Source: Halomonas sp. S3-1-1 (GTDB lineage: Bacteria; Pseudomonadota; Gammaproteobacteria; Pseudomonadales; Halomonadaceae). Taken from it: DNA of 64,000 nt. The stretch covers positions 1-64,000 of the forward strand of contig NZ_JALGBZ010000006.1 in NCBI RefSeq assembly GCF_023757625.1, read 5' to 3'. The position numbers and the translations under genes are program-made. Below, in pieces: positions 40,317 to 50,225 of this stretch. The notes below the pieces were generated by a model that was not told where the DNA came from, did no database searches, and was given only the letters and a program-made list of their open reading frames with translations. The first letter of the stretch is position 1. Each line of letters opens with the position of its first letter.

Positions 40317-40413
40317 GTGTCGGGCAACCCTACGCGAGGGCGCTGTAAACCCATCCTTGGGCGCTACTTTCGCCTTCCCTGGCGAAAGACCCTCGCTACG
40401 GGCTGCCCGACAC
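40317..40413. repeat. REP-like palindromic element after lexA
   Basis: Nested inverted repeats fold into one long structure. GTGTCGGGCA (40317-40326) pairs with TGCCCGACAC (40404-40413), GCGAGGG (40334-40340) with CCCTCGC (40390-40396), and CTTTCGCC (40367-40374) with GGCGAAAG (40381-40388). The inner segment around GTAAACCCATCC resembles intergenic repeats that I associate with Halomonas genomes. No second copy is in this window. Confidence 0.65.
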
Positions 40414-40444
40414 GCCGGTAGCGGTGGCGTGCCGCACGTTCGCC

Positions 40445-40480
40445 AAAAAAACGGGGCACCTTTTAGTGCCCCGTTTTTTT
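40445..40480. terminator. bidirectional terminator between lexA and purU
   Basis: A 9-base stem ACGGGGCAC/GTGCCCCGT with a six-base loop is flanked by an A-run on the left and a T-run on the right. It can therefore end both convergent transcripts. The T-run reaches the purU stop. Confidence 0.9.
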
Positions 40481-41333
40481 AGTTGAAGACGACCGTCTTG
40501 TTGCCATCGATCAGAACGCGATCCTCCAGATGCCACCTGAGCCCTCGGGCGAGCACGGACTTCTCCACGTCGCGGCCAAAGCGCACCAGATCCGTCGGCG
40601 TGTGGCAGTGACTCACGCGATGGATATCCTGCTCGATGATCGGGCCGGCGTCTAGCTCTTCGGTCACGTAGTGGCAGGTCGCGCCGATCAGCTTTACGCC
40701 GCGCTCGAAGGCCTGATGGTAAGGCTTGGCACCCGCGAACGACGGCAGAAAGCTGTGGTGGATGTTGATGATCTGCCCAGCGTAGTGGCTACATAGCGCC
40801 GGCGGCAGAATCTGCATGTAGCGCGCCAGTACGATGCAGTCCGCTTCCAGCGTCTCGACCTGACACTGCACCGCATCGAACGCCGGCTGCTTGTCGCTTG
40901 GGTCGACCGCAATGTGATGGTAATCGATGCCGTACCATTCGCTCAGCGCGCGCATGTCCGGATGGTTGGAGATGATTCCCACGATGTCGCAGTCGAGCTC
41001 GCCGGCCTGCCAGCGGTAAAGCAGATCGACCAGGCAGTGGGACTCTTTCGATACCATGATCACGACCCGGCGCCGCTTTTGGGTATCGACCAGCGCCCAC
41101 TGCATCGAAAACGCGTTGGCGATGGGCGTAAACGCCTGTTCGAGCTCAACCGCGCTCATGCCGATGGAGTCGGCGAGAATTTCGTAGCGCATGAAAAACC
41201 GGCCCGTTTGCAGATCCGAGTGCTGGCTCGCCTCGGTGATGGAGCCGCCGTGCTGAGCGATGAAGCTCGATACGCGCGCCACGATGCCCACCTGATCGGG
41301 GCAGGAAACTACTAAACGGTAATAATGCGACAT
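40479..41333 (-). CDS. purU: formyltetrahydrofolate deformylase
   Basis: This 284-residue enzyme releases formate and tetrahydrofolate from 10-formyl-THF. An ACT domain (about 5-85, LVVSCPDQVGIVARVSSFIA) is followed by a formyltransferase-like domain with INIHHSFLPSF and the catalytic Asp region. The ATG at 41333 starts the ACT domain; the frame extends 35 residues upstream without support. The formate could feed PurT-type or other one-carbon reactions. Confidence 0.94.
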   Translation of the reverse strand: MSHYYRLVVSCPDQVGIVARVSSFIAQHGGSITEASQHSDLQTGRFFMRYEILADSIGMSAVELEQAFTPIANAFSMQWALVDTQKRRRVVIMVSKESHCLVDLLYRWQAGELDCDIVGIISNHPDMRALSEWYGIDYHHIAVDPSDKQPAFDAVQCQVETLEADCIVLARYMQILPPALCSHYAGQIINIHHSFLPSFAGAKPYHQAFERGVKLIGATCHYVTEELDAGPIIEQDIHRVSHCHTPTDLVRFGRDVEKSVLARGLRWHLEDRVLIDGNKTVVFN

Positions 41334-41508
41334 GAATACACTCTTGATACGCGTTTTGAAGACGCGACCCGACGGGGTCGTCAAGGGCCGTTTAGGCCTT
41401 GGGGGCGTTAGTGTAGCGCAAGCGACGATCGGGAACACTGTCAGGATTGTTAGCCGCCCCCGCCTTACCGTATAGTTAAAGTCTTACTTTTCAGGCTGTT
41501 CAAAATCA

Positions 41509-43176
41509 ATGGATCCATCTCGCGTTCAACTTCGACCCCGCCGCCGCCCGCCCCTGCGCATCTTGCCGCTTGGCGGCTGCGGTGAAATAGGAATGAACCT
41601 GACGCTTTATGGTTTCGATGGTCACTGGATCGCCATTGATTGCGGCATGATGATTCGCCAGGACCTTCCCAGCGCCCCGCTGCAGGTACCCAGCACCGCT
41701 ACGTTGGCCGAACTCGAGATTACGCCTAAAGCGCTCTACATTACGCACGGCCACGAGGATCATATCGGTGCGGTCGCCTGGCTTTGGCCCAAATGGCAGT
41801 GCCCGATCTACGCCACCCCCTTGGCCGCCGGGTTACTCCGCCACAAGTTTGCCGAACACAATCTTTCCAGCGCCGCGATTCGCGTGATCGAGCCCAACGA
41901 TGCCCTGGAAGAAGGCCCGTTCACGCTACGCTATCTGCTGATGACCCACTCGATTCCCGAGAGCTGCGCGATCATGATGCTCGCCGGCGGCTACCGGGTA
42001 TTGCACACCGGCGACTGGAAGCTCGACCCGACGCCGCTGATCGGCCCGAGCGTCAACCCGGCGCACTTTCAGGCGCTGGCGCCGCTGGATCTGGTGGTGG
42101 GTGATTCGACCAACGCGCCGCTTCCGGGAAGTGCCGGCAGCGAAGGCGCGGTCGCCAACGCGCTGACGCAAACGCTAAAGGCGTGCCGCGGGCGTGTGGT
42201 GGTCTCCTGCTTTGCCAGCAACCTGGCCAGGGTGTGGGCGATCGGCCAAGCGGCGGCCCAAAGCGGGCGCCGGGTGAGCCTGATGGGACGCTCGATGGAG
42301 CGCATGGTGGGCGTGGCCCGCGGCCTTGGCTATCTCGACGACTTCCCGCCGCTGGTGCCGCCTCAGGATCTGGGCTATCTGCCGCCAGACGAAGTCGTGG
42401 TGATCGCCACCGGTAGCCAGGGCGAGCCGCGCGCCGCGCTGCAGCGCTTGGCCCAGGGGCGCCACCCGTTCATGGACCTGGAAGCTGGAGATAACGTGAT
42501 TTTCTCCGCCAAGGCGATTCCCGGCAACGAGCGCCCGATCGCGGCGCTCAAAAAGCGCTTCACCCAGCTCGGCGTACAGCTTTTCGACGAGAACAACCAC
42601 CCGGAGCTTCACGCCACCGGCCACCCCGCCCAGGAGGAGCTCAAAACGCTTTATCGTTGGGTCCGGCCCGCCGCACTCTTGCCAGTTCACGGCGAAACGG
42701 TGCACCAGCAGGCGCACCAGGCGCTTGCGGAAGAGCTCGGTATCAAGGCGCCGCTGGCGCCGGTCAACGGCGATATGCTGTGCCTGGACAACGAAGGGTT
42801 ACGCGTCGAGGCGCGCCATCCGCAGCTGCCCCAGGTGGTGGATCAAAACAGCGTCACGCCCCACCCAGGCCTTGCGGATGGCCACTCGAGCGGCGCGCGG
42901 CGCGGCACGCTGTTTCTGGCGCTACCGGTGTGCGCTTCTGAGACCGGCTGGCAGCGTATCGGCCGTTTGATGCTCGACGCCAGCGGCGCCAGCCCCATCG
43001 ACGAAGAGAGCTTTAGCGACTGGCTCGACGAGCGGCTCGACGAGATCGAAGTCGACACCCTCGCCGAGCTCAGAGAAGCGCTGACGCCGGGGCTGGTTCA
43101 CTGGCTGGGCAACCACTGCCAGCACCTGCCGGAGGTGCACCTTCAGATCATGGCGACCGAGCCGCCCGGCGCCTGA
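41509..43176 (+). CDS. RNase J-family metallo-beta-lactamase/beta-CASP nuclease
   Basis: This 555-residue protein has the RNase J start PLGGCGEIGMNL, the zinc motif HGHEDHIGA (residues 80-88), and HTGDWKLD. The beta-CASP domain (about 210-370) contains GDSTNA and ATGSQGEPRAAL. PVHGETVHQQAH is the C-terminal His motif. RNase J combines endonuclease and 5'-3' exonuclease activity in Gram-positive bacteria and some proteobacteria. It stands alone between purU and moaE. Activity is inferred from intact motifs. Confidence 0.87.
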   Translation: MDPSRVQLRPRRRPPLRILPLGGCGEIGMNLTLYGFDGHWIAIDCGMMIRQDLPSAPLQVPSTATLAELEITPKALYITHGHEDHIGAVAWLWPKWQCPIYATPLAAGLLRHKFAEHNLSSAAIRVIEPNDALEEGPFTLRYLLMTHSIPESCAIMMLAGGYRVLHTGDWKLDPTPLIGPSVNPAHFQALAPLDLVVGDSTNAPLPGSAGSEGAVANALTQTLKACRGRVVVSCFASNLARVWAIGQAAAQSGRRVSLMGRSMERMVGVARGLGYLDDFPPLVPPQDLGYLPPDEVVVIATGSQGEPRAALQRLAQGRHPFMDLEAGDNVIFSAKAIPGNERPIAALKKRFTQLGVQLFDENNHPELHATGHPAQEELKTLYRWVRPAALLPVHGETVHQQAHQALAEELGIKAPLAPVNGDMLCLDNEGLRVEARHPQLPQVVDQNSVTPHPGLADGHSSGARRGTLFLALPVCASETGWQRIGRLMLDASGASPIDEESFSDWLDERLDEIEVDTLAELREALTPGLVHWLGNHCQHLPEVHLQIMATEPPGA

Positions 43177-43200
43177 GCCGGGTAGCCCATCTTCCACCTT

Positions 43201-43701
43201 CTACCAGCGCGCGGCGTCGTCAACGTCGCTTGTGCGCTCCTTCACCCAGTAATCGCCCTGGCGCGAATGCTCCTTTTTCCAGAAAGGCGCGCGAGTCTTG
43301 AGAATATCCATAATGAAGTCGCAGGCGTTGAAGGCGTCGCGCCGATGGGCGCTTGCAACCACCACCCGTACGATCGGATCCCCCGGGAGCAGCTGCCCAA
43401 CCCGGTGCACGATTACCACGCCTTGGAGCACCCAGCGCGAAGCGGCCTCCACCGCGATATCGGTGAGCGCTTGTTCGGTCATGCCCGGATAGTGCTCCAG
43501 GGTTAGCCCCGTGACCTCCGGCGTTTCGTTGAAGTCGCGCACGAGCCCGGTGAAGCTCACCAGCGCCCCCACATCCTGTCGATGCTCGATGAGCGCTTCG
43601 TAGCCCTCATTGAGGGCGAAGGCCTCGTGCTGCACGCGAATGTGAATAGGCGGTGTCTCCGGGCCTGGCGCTAGCGCTTGATCCCGTGATGGCGTCTGCA
43701 T
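43201..43701 (-). CDS. moaE: molybdopterin synthase catalytic subunit MoaE
   Basis: This 166-residue large subunit adds the dithiolene sulfurs to cPMP using the MoaD thiocarboxylate. Conserved segments are VSFTGLVRDFNET, LEHYPGMTE, HRVGQLLPGD, VVASAHRRDAF and FWKKEHSRQGDYWV with the active-site lysines. The start directly follows the fusion gene stop (TGAATG). The GGAGGC encoding the MoaD C-terminal Gly-Gly doubles as its ribosome-binding site. Confidence 0.95.
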   Translation of the reverse strand: MQTPSRDQALAPGPETPPIHIRVQHEAFALNEGYEALIEHRQDVGALVSFTGLVRDFNETPEVTGLTLEHYPGMTEQALTDIAVEAASRWVLQGVVIVHRVGQLLPGDPIVRVVVASAHRRDAFNACDFIMDILKTRAPFWKKEHSRQGDYWVKERTSDVDDAARW

Positions 43702-45087
43702 TCAGCCTCCGGTGACCGGCGGGAAAAAGGCGATCTCATCCTTATCGGTGATCGGCGCGCTATCGTTGGCCATCACCTGATTGACGGCGCAGAGCGTGCG
43801 CTTGTCCGCCAGTGCGGAAAACCGCGCATCGCGAGCCTTCAAGTACGCCTTGAGCCCGTCCACGTCGCGGCTATCAAGCTCGGTCAGCGACAGCGATAGA
43901 TCGCTTTCGCCGACCTGCTCGCGCAGCTCGGCCAGAAACTTGACCCGCACGCAGGGCGATACGGCGCAGCGCTCGCCTACGCTCACCTCGCCCGGGTTGC
44001 CCTCGCCGGTGACGATCGGCCCCTGCTGGCGCCGGTAGTCGCCGCGCACCCCACCCTGCTTGCTTTCGAGCTGGATTGCTTCGATGCGCATTTCCTTGTC
44101 GACCGCCTTGCACATGTCGTAAAGCGTCAGGCACGCCACCGACACGGCGGTCAGCGCCTCCATTTCGACACCGGTACGCCCGCTGAGCCGGCAAAGTGCC
44201 TCGACGTTGACCGCACCGTTTTCGAAATCGAGCGAAAAGTCGACGCTCACCTTGCTAAGCGAAAGCGAGTGACACAGCGGAATCAGCTCAGCGGTGCGCT
44301 TGGCCGCCTGAATACCGGCAATGCGCGCCGTGGCCAGCACGTCTCCCTTGGGAAGCTCGCCGTCGCTCAAGAGTTTGAGCGTAGCCGGCGCCATGACGAT
44401 GCGCCCCGACGCCACCGCTTCCCGGCGGGACTCCTCTTTATCGGCGATATCCACCATATTGGCTTCGCCCTGGGCGTTCAGATGCGTCAGCTGCATGTCG
44501 TTACCCTTGGTCATTGCGGTGCCCTCGTCACGGTGCGCGCGGGTCCATTCGAGCACCCAGCGCGCGATCTCGTCGATGTTATCAAGGTTTAGCCGCGGGA
44601 TAGAAGCGTCAAGGCCCCCGTCGGCCTCGCCCTTGAGCGCCACCGCCGCCACGTTATCGCTTTGCAAAATCGACGACTCGCCAATGCCATCGCGGTAGAG
44701 CACGAGCTTTGAAAGCGGCCAGGCCTTGAAGCCTTCGACGATCACCAGGTCCGGGGCGTGCGCCGCCATCAGTGACAGCAGGTGGGCAAGATCCGGCCCC
44801 TCCTGGTCGTCTAGTGCCTGCGCCGGCGTCTCCTGCATCAGCGCGAAGCGCTGGTTTGATGCCACCAGCATCGGCGCGGCGCCGGCTTCGCGAAGCCGGT
44901 AGCTATCCTTGCCGGGCTTGTCGATATCGAAGGCGTGATGGGCGTGCTTGATCACGCCCACGCTCAAACCGGCCTGTTTGAGCCGCGGCAAGAGCTCGGT
45001 CAGAAGCGTCGTCTTGCCCGTTCCGCTCCAGGCCGCCACGCCCAACACCGGAAACGGCGCATCGTTGGGTTGCAAGAGCCTCTCCAT
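43702..45087 (-). CDS. MobB-MoaC-MoaD triple fusion for molybdenum cofactor synthesis
   Basis: One uninterrupted 461-codon frame contains three cofactor proteins. Residues 1 to about 185 are MobB (GTP-binding, Walker [23 protein letters not shown]). Residues about 192-350 are MoaC (cPMP synthase: [42 protein letters not shown]-like [20 protein letters not shown]). A linker of about 30 residues leads to MoaD (about 380-461), ending FFPPVTGG with the required Gly-Gly. An internal ATG at 44514 with GAGGG seven bases upstream could also yield a separate MoaC-MoaD. moaE follows directly. Confidence 0.9.
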   Translation of the reverse strand: MERLLQPNDAPFPVLGVAAWSGTGKTTLLTELLPRLKQAGLSVGVIKHAHHAFDIDKPGKDSYRLREAGAAPMLVASNQRFALMQETPAQALDDQEGPDLAHLLSLMAAHAPDLVIVEGFKAWPLSKLVLYRDGIGESSILQSDNVAAVALKGEADGGLDASIPRLNLDNIDEIARWVLEWTRAHRDEGTAMTKGNDMQLTHLNAQGEANMVDIADKEESRREAVASGRIVMAPATLKLLSDGELPKGDVLATARIAGIQAAKRTAELIPLCHSLSLSKVSVDFSLDFENGAVNVEALCRLSGRTGVEMEALTAVSVACLTLYDMCKAVDKEMRIEAIQLESKQGGVRGDYRRQQGPIVTGEGNPGEVSVGERCAVSPCVRVKFLAELREQVGESDLSLSLTELDSRDVDGLKAYLKARDARFSALADKRTLCAVNQVMANDSAPITDKDEIAFFPPVTGG

Positions 45088-45093
45088 GCCCGC

Positions 45094-46323
45094 CTAGGCG
45101 AGCTCTTTTTCCGGGGGAAGAATGGCGTTGAGCACGATGCCGACCAGCGCGGCCAGGCTAACGCCCTGAAGGGTGAACTGCCCGCCACCAAACTGCATAC
45201 CGCCGATGCCGAAGACCAGGATCAACGACACAACGACCAGATTGCGCGGCTCAGTCAGCGACTGCCCGGCGCGCACCAGGGTGTTCATGCCCACCACCGC
45301 GATCGAGCCGAACAGCAGCGTCATTATACCGCCCATGACCGGGCCGGGAATGGTCAGCAACAGCGCGCCGAGCTTGCTGATGAAAGCCAGCACAATCGCC
45401 AACACCGCGGCGACGATCATGTAGATCGGGTTGAACGCGCGGGTGAGCGTCACGGCGCCGGTGACTTCCGAGTAGGTCGTGTTGGGCGGGCCACCAAACA
45501 GCGCTGCTACCATGGTGGCCAGGCCGTCACCCAATAGCGTGCGGTGCAGGCCGGGCTTTTCCAGATAGTTTTGCCGCGTGACCGAGCCGATCGCCACCAT
45601 GTCGCCGATATGCTCGACCGCCGGGGCGATCGCGACAGGAATCATGAACAGAATCGCTGCCCAATGAAAGCTCGGCGCGGTGAAGGCCGGCACCGACAGC
45701 CAAGCCGCCTCGCGGATGGGCGTGAAATCGACCAGACCCATGATCAGCGCCAGCGTATAGCCGGTGACGACCCCGCCCATGATCGGCACCAGGCGCAGAA
45801 GCCCGCGGCCGAATACCGCCAGCATCAGGGTGACGAAAAGGCTCGCCATGGAGAGAAAGATCGCCTGACCGTAGCCAATGTTATCGCTGGTATCCCCCAC
45901 TGCCATACTGACCGCCGTTGGCGCCAGAGCAAGGCCGATCACCATGATTACCGGCCCCACCACGACCGGCGGCAGCAATCGATTCAGCCACCCCACCCCT
46001 TTTAATCGAACGATTTGCGAGATAACGGTATAAACCAGGCCCGCAGCAATCAGCCCCCCCAGCGTCGCCGGTACGCCAAAGTGGGCAATCGAGCCCTGAA
46101 TCGGCGCAATGAAGGCAAAGGATGACGCCAGAAATACCGGCACGCTTTGACGGGTCACGCCGTGAAAAACCAGCGTGCCGACGCCAGCGGTAAACAGCGC
46201 CACGCTCGGATCCAGGCCTGTCAAAAGCGGCACCAGCACCAGCGCGCCAAAGGCAACGAAGAGCATCTGCGCGCCGGTCAGAAGCGTTCTGGGCCAGGAC
46301 TCACGGGATGAAGCGGTACTCAT
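45094..46323 (-). CDS. uraA: uracil permease (NCS2 family, UraA)
   Basis: This 409-residue inner-membrane proton symporter has about 14 hydrophobic segments. The NCS2 motifs are PAVEHIGDMVAIG (with the substrate Glu/His) and GGPPNTTYSEVTGAV. The ATG at 46323 has AAGGAA upstream. It works with Upp to trap uracil as UMP. A terminator-like attenuator sits between upp and uraA. Confidence 0.94.
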   Translation of the reverse strand: MSTASSRESWPRTLLTGAQMLFVAFGALVLVPLLTGLDPSVALFTAGVGTLVFHGVTRQSVPVFLASSFAFIAPIQGSIAHFGVPATLGGLIAAGLVYTVISQIVRLKGVGWLNRLLPPVVVGPVIMVIGLALAPTAVSMAVGDTSDNIGYGQAIFLSMASLFVTLMLAVFGRGLLRLVPIMGGVVTGYTLALIMGLVDFTPIREAAWLSVPAFTAPSFHWAAILFMIPVAIAPAVEHIGDMVAIGSVTRQNYLEKPGLHRTLLGDGLATMVAALFGGPPNTTYSEVTGAVTLTRAFNPIYMIVAAVLAIVLAFISKLGALLLTIPGPVMGGIMTLLFGSIAVVGMNTLVRAGQSLTEPRNLVVVSLILVFGIGGMQFGGGQFTLQGVSLAALVGIVLNAILPPEKELA

Positions 46324-46406
46324 ATCACGTTCCTTAAGGTACTCGTGGCACCCGACGGGCACCGGCGTTTTCGTGTGCAGCGTAGGGCGGCGTGCGGTCG
46401 CCATCC

Positions 46407-46439
46407 AAAAAAAAGCCCCCGGCGCAAAGCGCAAGGGGC
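46407..46439 (-). terminator. terminator or attenuator between upp and uraA
   Basis: In the minus direction GCCCC...GCGC-TTT-GCGC...GGGGC (46415-46439) is followed by a run of eight T residues (46407-46414). It comes 17 bases after the upp stop and 84 bases before the uraA start. It could limit uraA transcription from the upp promoter. Confidence 0.8.
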
Positions 46440-46455
46440 ATGGTATGAAACGCGA

Positions 46456-47085
46456 TCAGCGCGTTCCGAAGATCTTGTCGCCGGCGTCGCCCAGCCCAGG
46501 CACGATATAGCCGTTCTCGTCCAGGCGCTCATCGACGGAGGCGGTGTAGATATCGATATCCGGGTGCGCCTCGCGCACGCGCTCGATCCCTTCCGGTGCA
46601 GCGACCAGCACGATCACTTTCATGCTTTCACAGCCGCGCTCGCGCAGCATGTCGAGCGTGGCGATCATCGAGCCGCCGGTGGCGAGCATCGGGTCGATGA
46701 CGATCGCCATGCGCTCTTCGATGTCGTTGGCGAACTTGGAAAAATAGGGCACCGGCTGGAGCGTCTCTTCATCGCGATAAAGCCCGACCACGCTGACACG
46801 AGCGCTGGGGATCAGGTCGGTGACGCCTTCGAGCATGCCAAGGCCTGCGCGAAGAATCGGCACGACGGTGACCTTCTTTCCTTTCAAGCGCTGGGTCTTG
46901 ATGCGCTCGCCGTTCCAGCCCTCGATCTCGTGGTCCTCGATCTCGAGATCCTTGGTCGCTTCGTAGGTCAGCAGTTTGGCTACTTCCCCTGCCAGTTCGC
47001 GAAAGCTCTTGGTGCTCAGACCCCCTTCCCGCATGAGGCCCAACTTGTGCTGGACGAGCGGATGATTAATGGCGTAAACACTCAT
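46456..47085 (-). CDS. upp: uracil phosphoribosyltransferase
   Basis: This 209-residue enzyme joins uracil to PRPP to give [18 protein letters not shown], the PRPP loop [13 protein letters not shown] and the uracil-binding tail [16 protein letters not shown] are all present. The length is one more than E. coli Upp (208). It lies upstream of uraA, the standard salvage pair. Confidence 0.97.
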   Translation of the reverse strand: MSVYAINHPLVQHKLGLMREGGLSTKSFRELAGEVAKLLTYEATKDLEIEDHEIEGWNGERIKTQRLKGKKVTVVPILRAGLGMLEGVTDLIPSARVSVVGLYRDEETLQPVPYFSKFANDIEERMAIVIDPMLATGGSMIATLDMLRERGCESMKVIVLVAAPEGIERVREAHPDIDIYTASVDERLDENGYIVPGLGDAGDKIFGTR

Positions 47086-47165
47086 GGAACTACCTCACTG
47101 CAGGGTTTAAAAGCGCCCGGCCGGCGCAAAATTGCGCGCTATTCTACCCGCAACCGGGAACAAGG

Positions 47166-47849
47166 TTAAGGGGTCGCGGGCAATTGCCAGGTGATCGGCG
47201 CGCGCCCCTGCTCTTCCAGAAAACGGTTGGCTTGGGAAAAGTGCCGATTACCCAGAAAGCCACGATGGGCCGACAGCGGCGACGGGTGCGGCGATTCCAG
47301 AATCAAATGCCGCGACTGATCTATCAGCGCTTTCTTCTGCCGCGCGTGGCTACCCCACAGCAGGAAAACGCAAGGCTCGGCGTGTTCACTCACCGTTTTG
47401 ATCGCCGCGTCAGTAAAGCCTTCCCACCCCTTGCCGCGGTGCGAGGCGGCGTTTCCGCGCTCGACGGTCAGCGCAGTGTTCAAAAGCAGCACGCCCTGTT
47501 TGGCCCAGGCCTCGAGAAACCCGTGATTGACCGGGGTGAAGCCGACATCGCTTTCAAGCTCTTTATAGATATTGACCAGCGATGGCGGCGCCGGCACCCC
47601 GGGCATGACCGAAAAGCAGAGCCCGTGGGCCTGGTTGGGCCCGTGATACGGGTCCTGACCCAAAATGACGACCTTTACCTGAGAAAGCGGCGTAAGCTCG
47701 AAGGCGCGAAACCAGTTCGACGAGTGCGGGTAGATCACCTTTTTCGCCGCTTTCTCTTCGGCCAAAAACGCCTTGAGCGAGGCCATGTAATCGGCCTGGA
47801 ACTCCTGGCCCAGCCACTGACTCCACTCTTTCGGTAAAGGGTCGGTCAT
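47166..47849 (-). CDS. ung: uracil-DNA glycosylase
   Basis: This 227-residue family 1 glycosylase removes uracil from DNA. GQDPYHG holds the catalytic Asp (Asp66), [10 protein letters not shown] follows, and [11 protein letters not shown] is the DNA-intercalating leucine loop with the catalytic His. It starts six bases after gpt ends, so it is in the gpt-apt transcript. Confidence 0.97.
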   Translation of the reverse strand: MTDPLPKEWSQWLGQEFQADYMASLKAFLAEEKAAKKVIYPHSSNWFRAFELTPLSQVKVVILGQDPYHGPNQAHGLCFSVMPGVPAPPSLVNIYKELESDVGFTPVNHGFLEAWAKQGVLLLNTALTVERGNAASHRGKGWEGFTDAAIKTVSEHAEPCVFLLWGSHARQKKALIDQSRHLILESPHPSPLSAHRGFLGNRHFSQANRFLEEQGRAPITWQLPATP

Positions 47850-47855
47850 CTCATC

Positions 47856-48335
47856 TCACTTTTTGATTTGGTCGGCGAGCGGCTCGACATAGGCAACGCC
47901 CATGTCCCAAGGAAACTGGATCCAGCAGTTTTGGCCGACTTCGGTCAGGTATTGATCGACCAGCGGGCGTCCGTCAGGCTTGGCGTAAATGGTGACGAAG
48001 TGCGCCTTGGGGAGCATTTCGCGCACCGCGCGAGCGGTCTTGCCGGTATCGACCAGGTCGTCGACCAGAAGCCAGCCGTCGCCGTCATGATCGACGCCTT
48101 TCAATACGCCAAGTCCGCCCTGATCCATGTGGTCATAGCTTTTGATGCAGACCGTATCGATCAGTCGGATGTTGAGCTCGCGGGCGATCAGCGCGGCCGG
48201 AATCAGCCCGCCCCGAGTAATCGCAACGATGCCCTTGAAGTCGCGCTCGATGAGCTGGTGGCACAGGGCGCGCACGTCGCGGTGAAGCTGATCCCAGGAC
48301 ACCGTAAAATGCTGATGGTAGCGTTCGCTGCTCAT
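47856..48335 (-). CDS. gpt: xanthine-guanine phosphoribosyltransferase
   Basis: This 159-residue enzyme is close to E. coli Gpt (152). [21 protein letters not shown], the PRPP motif [15 protein letters not shown] and [15 protein letters not shown] are diagnostic. It salvages guanine and xanthine. The ATG at 48335 is chosen by homology; the frame extends 38 residues upstream into apt without support. Seven bases separate it from apt. Confidence 0.95.
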   Translation of the reverse strand: MSSERYHQHFTVSWDQLHRDVRALCHQLIERDFKGIVAITRGGLIPAALIARELNIRLIDTVCIKSYDHMDQGGLGVLKGVDHDGDGWLLVDDLVDTGKTARAVREMLPKAHFVTIYAKPDGRPLVDQYLTEVGQNCWIQFPWDMGVAYVEPLADQIKK

Positions 48336-48342
48336 GGGGGCG

Positions 48343-48888
48343 TCACTCGTCTTCGTTGAAGGAACATACTGCGAACACGCTAAAGCCCGCGTCGCGAATC
48401 TTTTGCGAGCCGCCAAGCTCCGGCAGATCGATGATGGTCGAGGTTTCAACGACCTGACCGCCGCTTCTTTGGATCAAATTGGCGGCGGCAAGCATGGTGC
48501 CACCGGTGGCGATCAGATCGTCCATCAGCAAAATGCGATCCTGCTGTTCGAAGGCATCGGCGTGAAGCTCTACTTCGGAGTGACCGTACTCCAGCGTGTA
48601 GGTTTCACTAATGGTCTTGAACGGCAGTTTGCCCTTCTTGCGCACCGGTACGAAGCTGCAGCCAAGCTCGTAGGCCAGCGGCGCGCCGATGATGAAGCCG
48701 CGCGCATCGATCGCCGCGATGGCATCCAGATCCATGTCCTGATAGCGGTGTACGAAGCTATCGATCAGTTTACGAAAGGCCGAGCTGTTTTGCAGCAAAG
48801 GGGTAATGTCGCGAAAATTGACGCCCTGTTCAGGCCAGTCGGGAACCGTGCGAATAACGGACTTGATGTAGTCGCCGTAGATGCTCAT
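48343..48888 (-). CDS. apt: adenine phosphoribosyltransferase
   Basis: This 181-residue enzyme makes AMP from adenine and [37 protein letters not shown] and the PRPP loop [17 protein letters not shown] match Apt. The start at 48888 (MSIYGDYIK) is preferred; the ATG at 48900 would add four residues. It competes with adenine deaminase for adenine. Confidence 0.95.
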   Translation of the reverse strand: MSIYGDYIKSVIRTVPDWPEQGVNFRDITPLLQNSSAFRKLIDSFVHRYQDMDLDAIAAIDARGFIIGAPLAYELGCSFVPVRKKGKLPFKTISETYTLEYGHSEVELHADAFEQQDRILLMDDLIATGGTMLAAANLIQRSGGQVVETSTIIDLPELGGSQKIRDAGFSVFAVCSFNEDE

Positions 48889-48926
48889 CGCGTCTCTCAT
48901 GGGTTGGTAAAAGGCCAGGCGCGAGC

Positions 48927-50225
48927 CTAGCCGAAAAAGAAGAATTTAACTGCGAACAGAAGCCCCAGCACGACCACCGCCGGATTGAGATCCGCAAAGC
49001 GCCCGGAGAGCGTTTTGATGCCAACGAAGCTGATGAACCCAAGGGCGATCCCGTCGGCGATGGAGAACGTCAGCGGCATGGCGAGCGCGGCGATCAGCAC
49101 CGGGGCGGCGTCGGTGGCGTCTTCCCAGTTGGCGTGGGCCAGGCTTCCCGCCATCAGCACCGCTACGTACAAAAGCGCGCCAGCGGTAGCATAGGCCGGA
49201 ATGGAGCCAGCAAGCGGGGCGAAGAACAGGCTGATCAAAAACAGCACGCCGACCACCACGGCGGTGAGGCCCGTGCGCCCGCCGGAGGCGATGCCCGCGG
49301 TGGATTCGATGTAGCTCGTGGTGGTCGAGGTGCCGAGCACAGCGCCGGACATGGAGGCGGTGCTGTCCGCCATCATCGCGCGTCCAATGCGCGGAAGCTT
49401 GCCGTCCTTGTCCAACAGCTTGCCGCGGTGGGCAACGCCGACCAAGGTGCCGGAGGTGTCGAACAAATCGACGAACAGAAAGGCGAAGATAACGCTGAGC
49501 ATCGCCACGTCCAGCGCGCCCGCAAGATCCATCGCCATAAAGGTTGGCGCGATGGACGGCGGCATCGACATCAGCCCACCGTACTGGTTATGGCCCAGCA
49601 GCATCGACACCACGGTCACGCCGAGAATACCGATCATCACCGCGCCGGTGACGTTTCGGTACGCAAGTGCGGTGATGACGAAAAAGCCCACCATCGCGTA
49701 AATGGCCGGCGGCTGAGTCAAATCGCCCAGCGACACCAGCGTTGCCGGGTTCTCCACGACGATACCAGCGTTTTTCAGCGCGATCATGGCCAAAAACAGC
49801 CCGATCCCCGCCGCGATGCCCAGGCGCAACGACATGGGAATGGAGTTGATGATCCACTCGCGAATTTTGAAGATACTCAGCAAAAAGAAGGTCAAGCCCG
49901 ACAGGAACACCGCGCCGAGCGCCGCCTCCCAGGTGTAGCCCATTCCCAGCACCACGCCGTAGGTAAAGAAGGCGTTAAGGCCCATGCCCGGCGCTTGCGC
50001 AATGGGGTAATTGGCCCAGAGCCCCATCACGAAACAGCCGATGGCAGCGGCAATACAGGTCGCCACGAACACCGCGCCGTAGTCCATCCCCGCTTCCGAC
50101 AGAATGCTCGGGTTGACGAAGATAATGTAGGCCATGGTCAAAAACGTGGTGATGCCCGCAATCACCTCGGTTTTGACACTGGTGTTTTGCTCAGTGAGCT
50201 TGAAATAGTTATCCAGACCCTTCAT
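48927..50225 (-). CDS. NCS2 purine permease (adenine or guanine/hypoxanthine)
   Basis: This 432-residue AzgA-type permease has about 13 hydrophobic segments. It has the family motifs [29 protein letters not shown] and [26 protein letters not shown]. It imports purine bases with protons. Whether adenine or guanine/hypoxanthine is preferred cannot be read. The ATG at 50225 has AGGGAA upstream. The gene leads into apt-gpt-ung, whose products would use its cargo. Confidence 0.92.
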   Translation of the reverse strand: MKGLDNYFKLTEQNTSVKTEVIAGITTFLTMAYIIFVNPSILSEAGMDYGAVFVATCIAAAIGCFVMGLWANYPIAQAPGMGLNAFFTYGVVLGMGYTWEAALGAVFLSGLTFFLLSIFKIREWIINSIPMSLRLGIAAGIGLFLAMIALKNAGIVVENPATLVSLGDLTQPPAIYAMVGFFVITALAYRNVTGAVMIGILGVTVVSMLLGHNQYGGLMSMPPSIAPTFMAMDLAGALDVAMLSVIFAFLFVDLFDTSGTLVGVAHRGKLLDKDGKLPRIGRAMMADSTASMSGAVLGTSTTTSYIESTAGIASGGRTGLTAVVVGVLFLISLFFAPLAGSIPAYATAGALLYVAVLMAGSLAHANWEDATDAAPVLIAALAMPLTFSIADGIALGFISFVGIKTLSGRFADLNPAVVVLGLLFAVKFFFFG

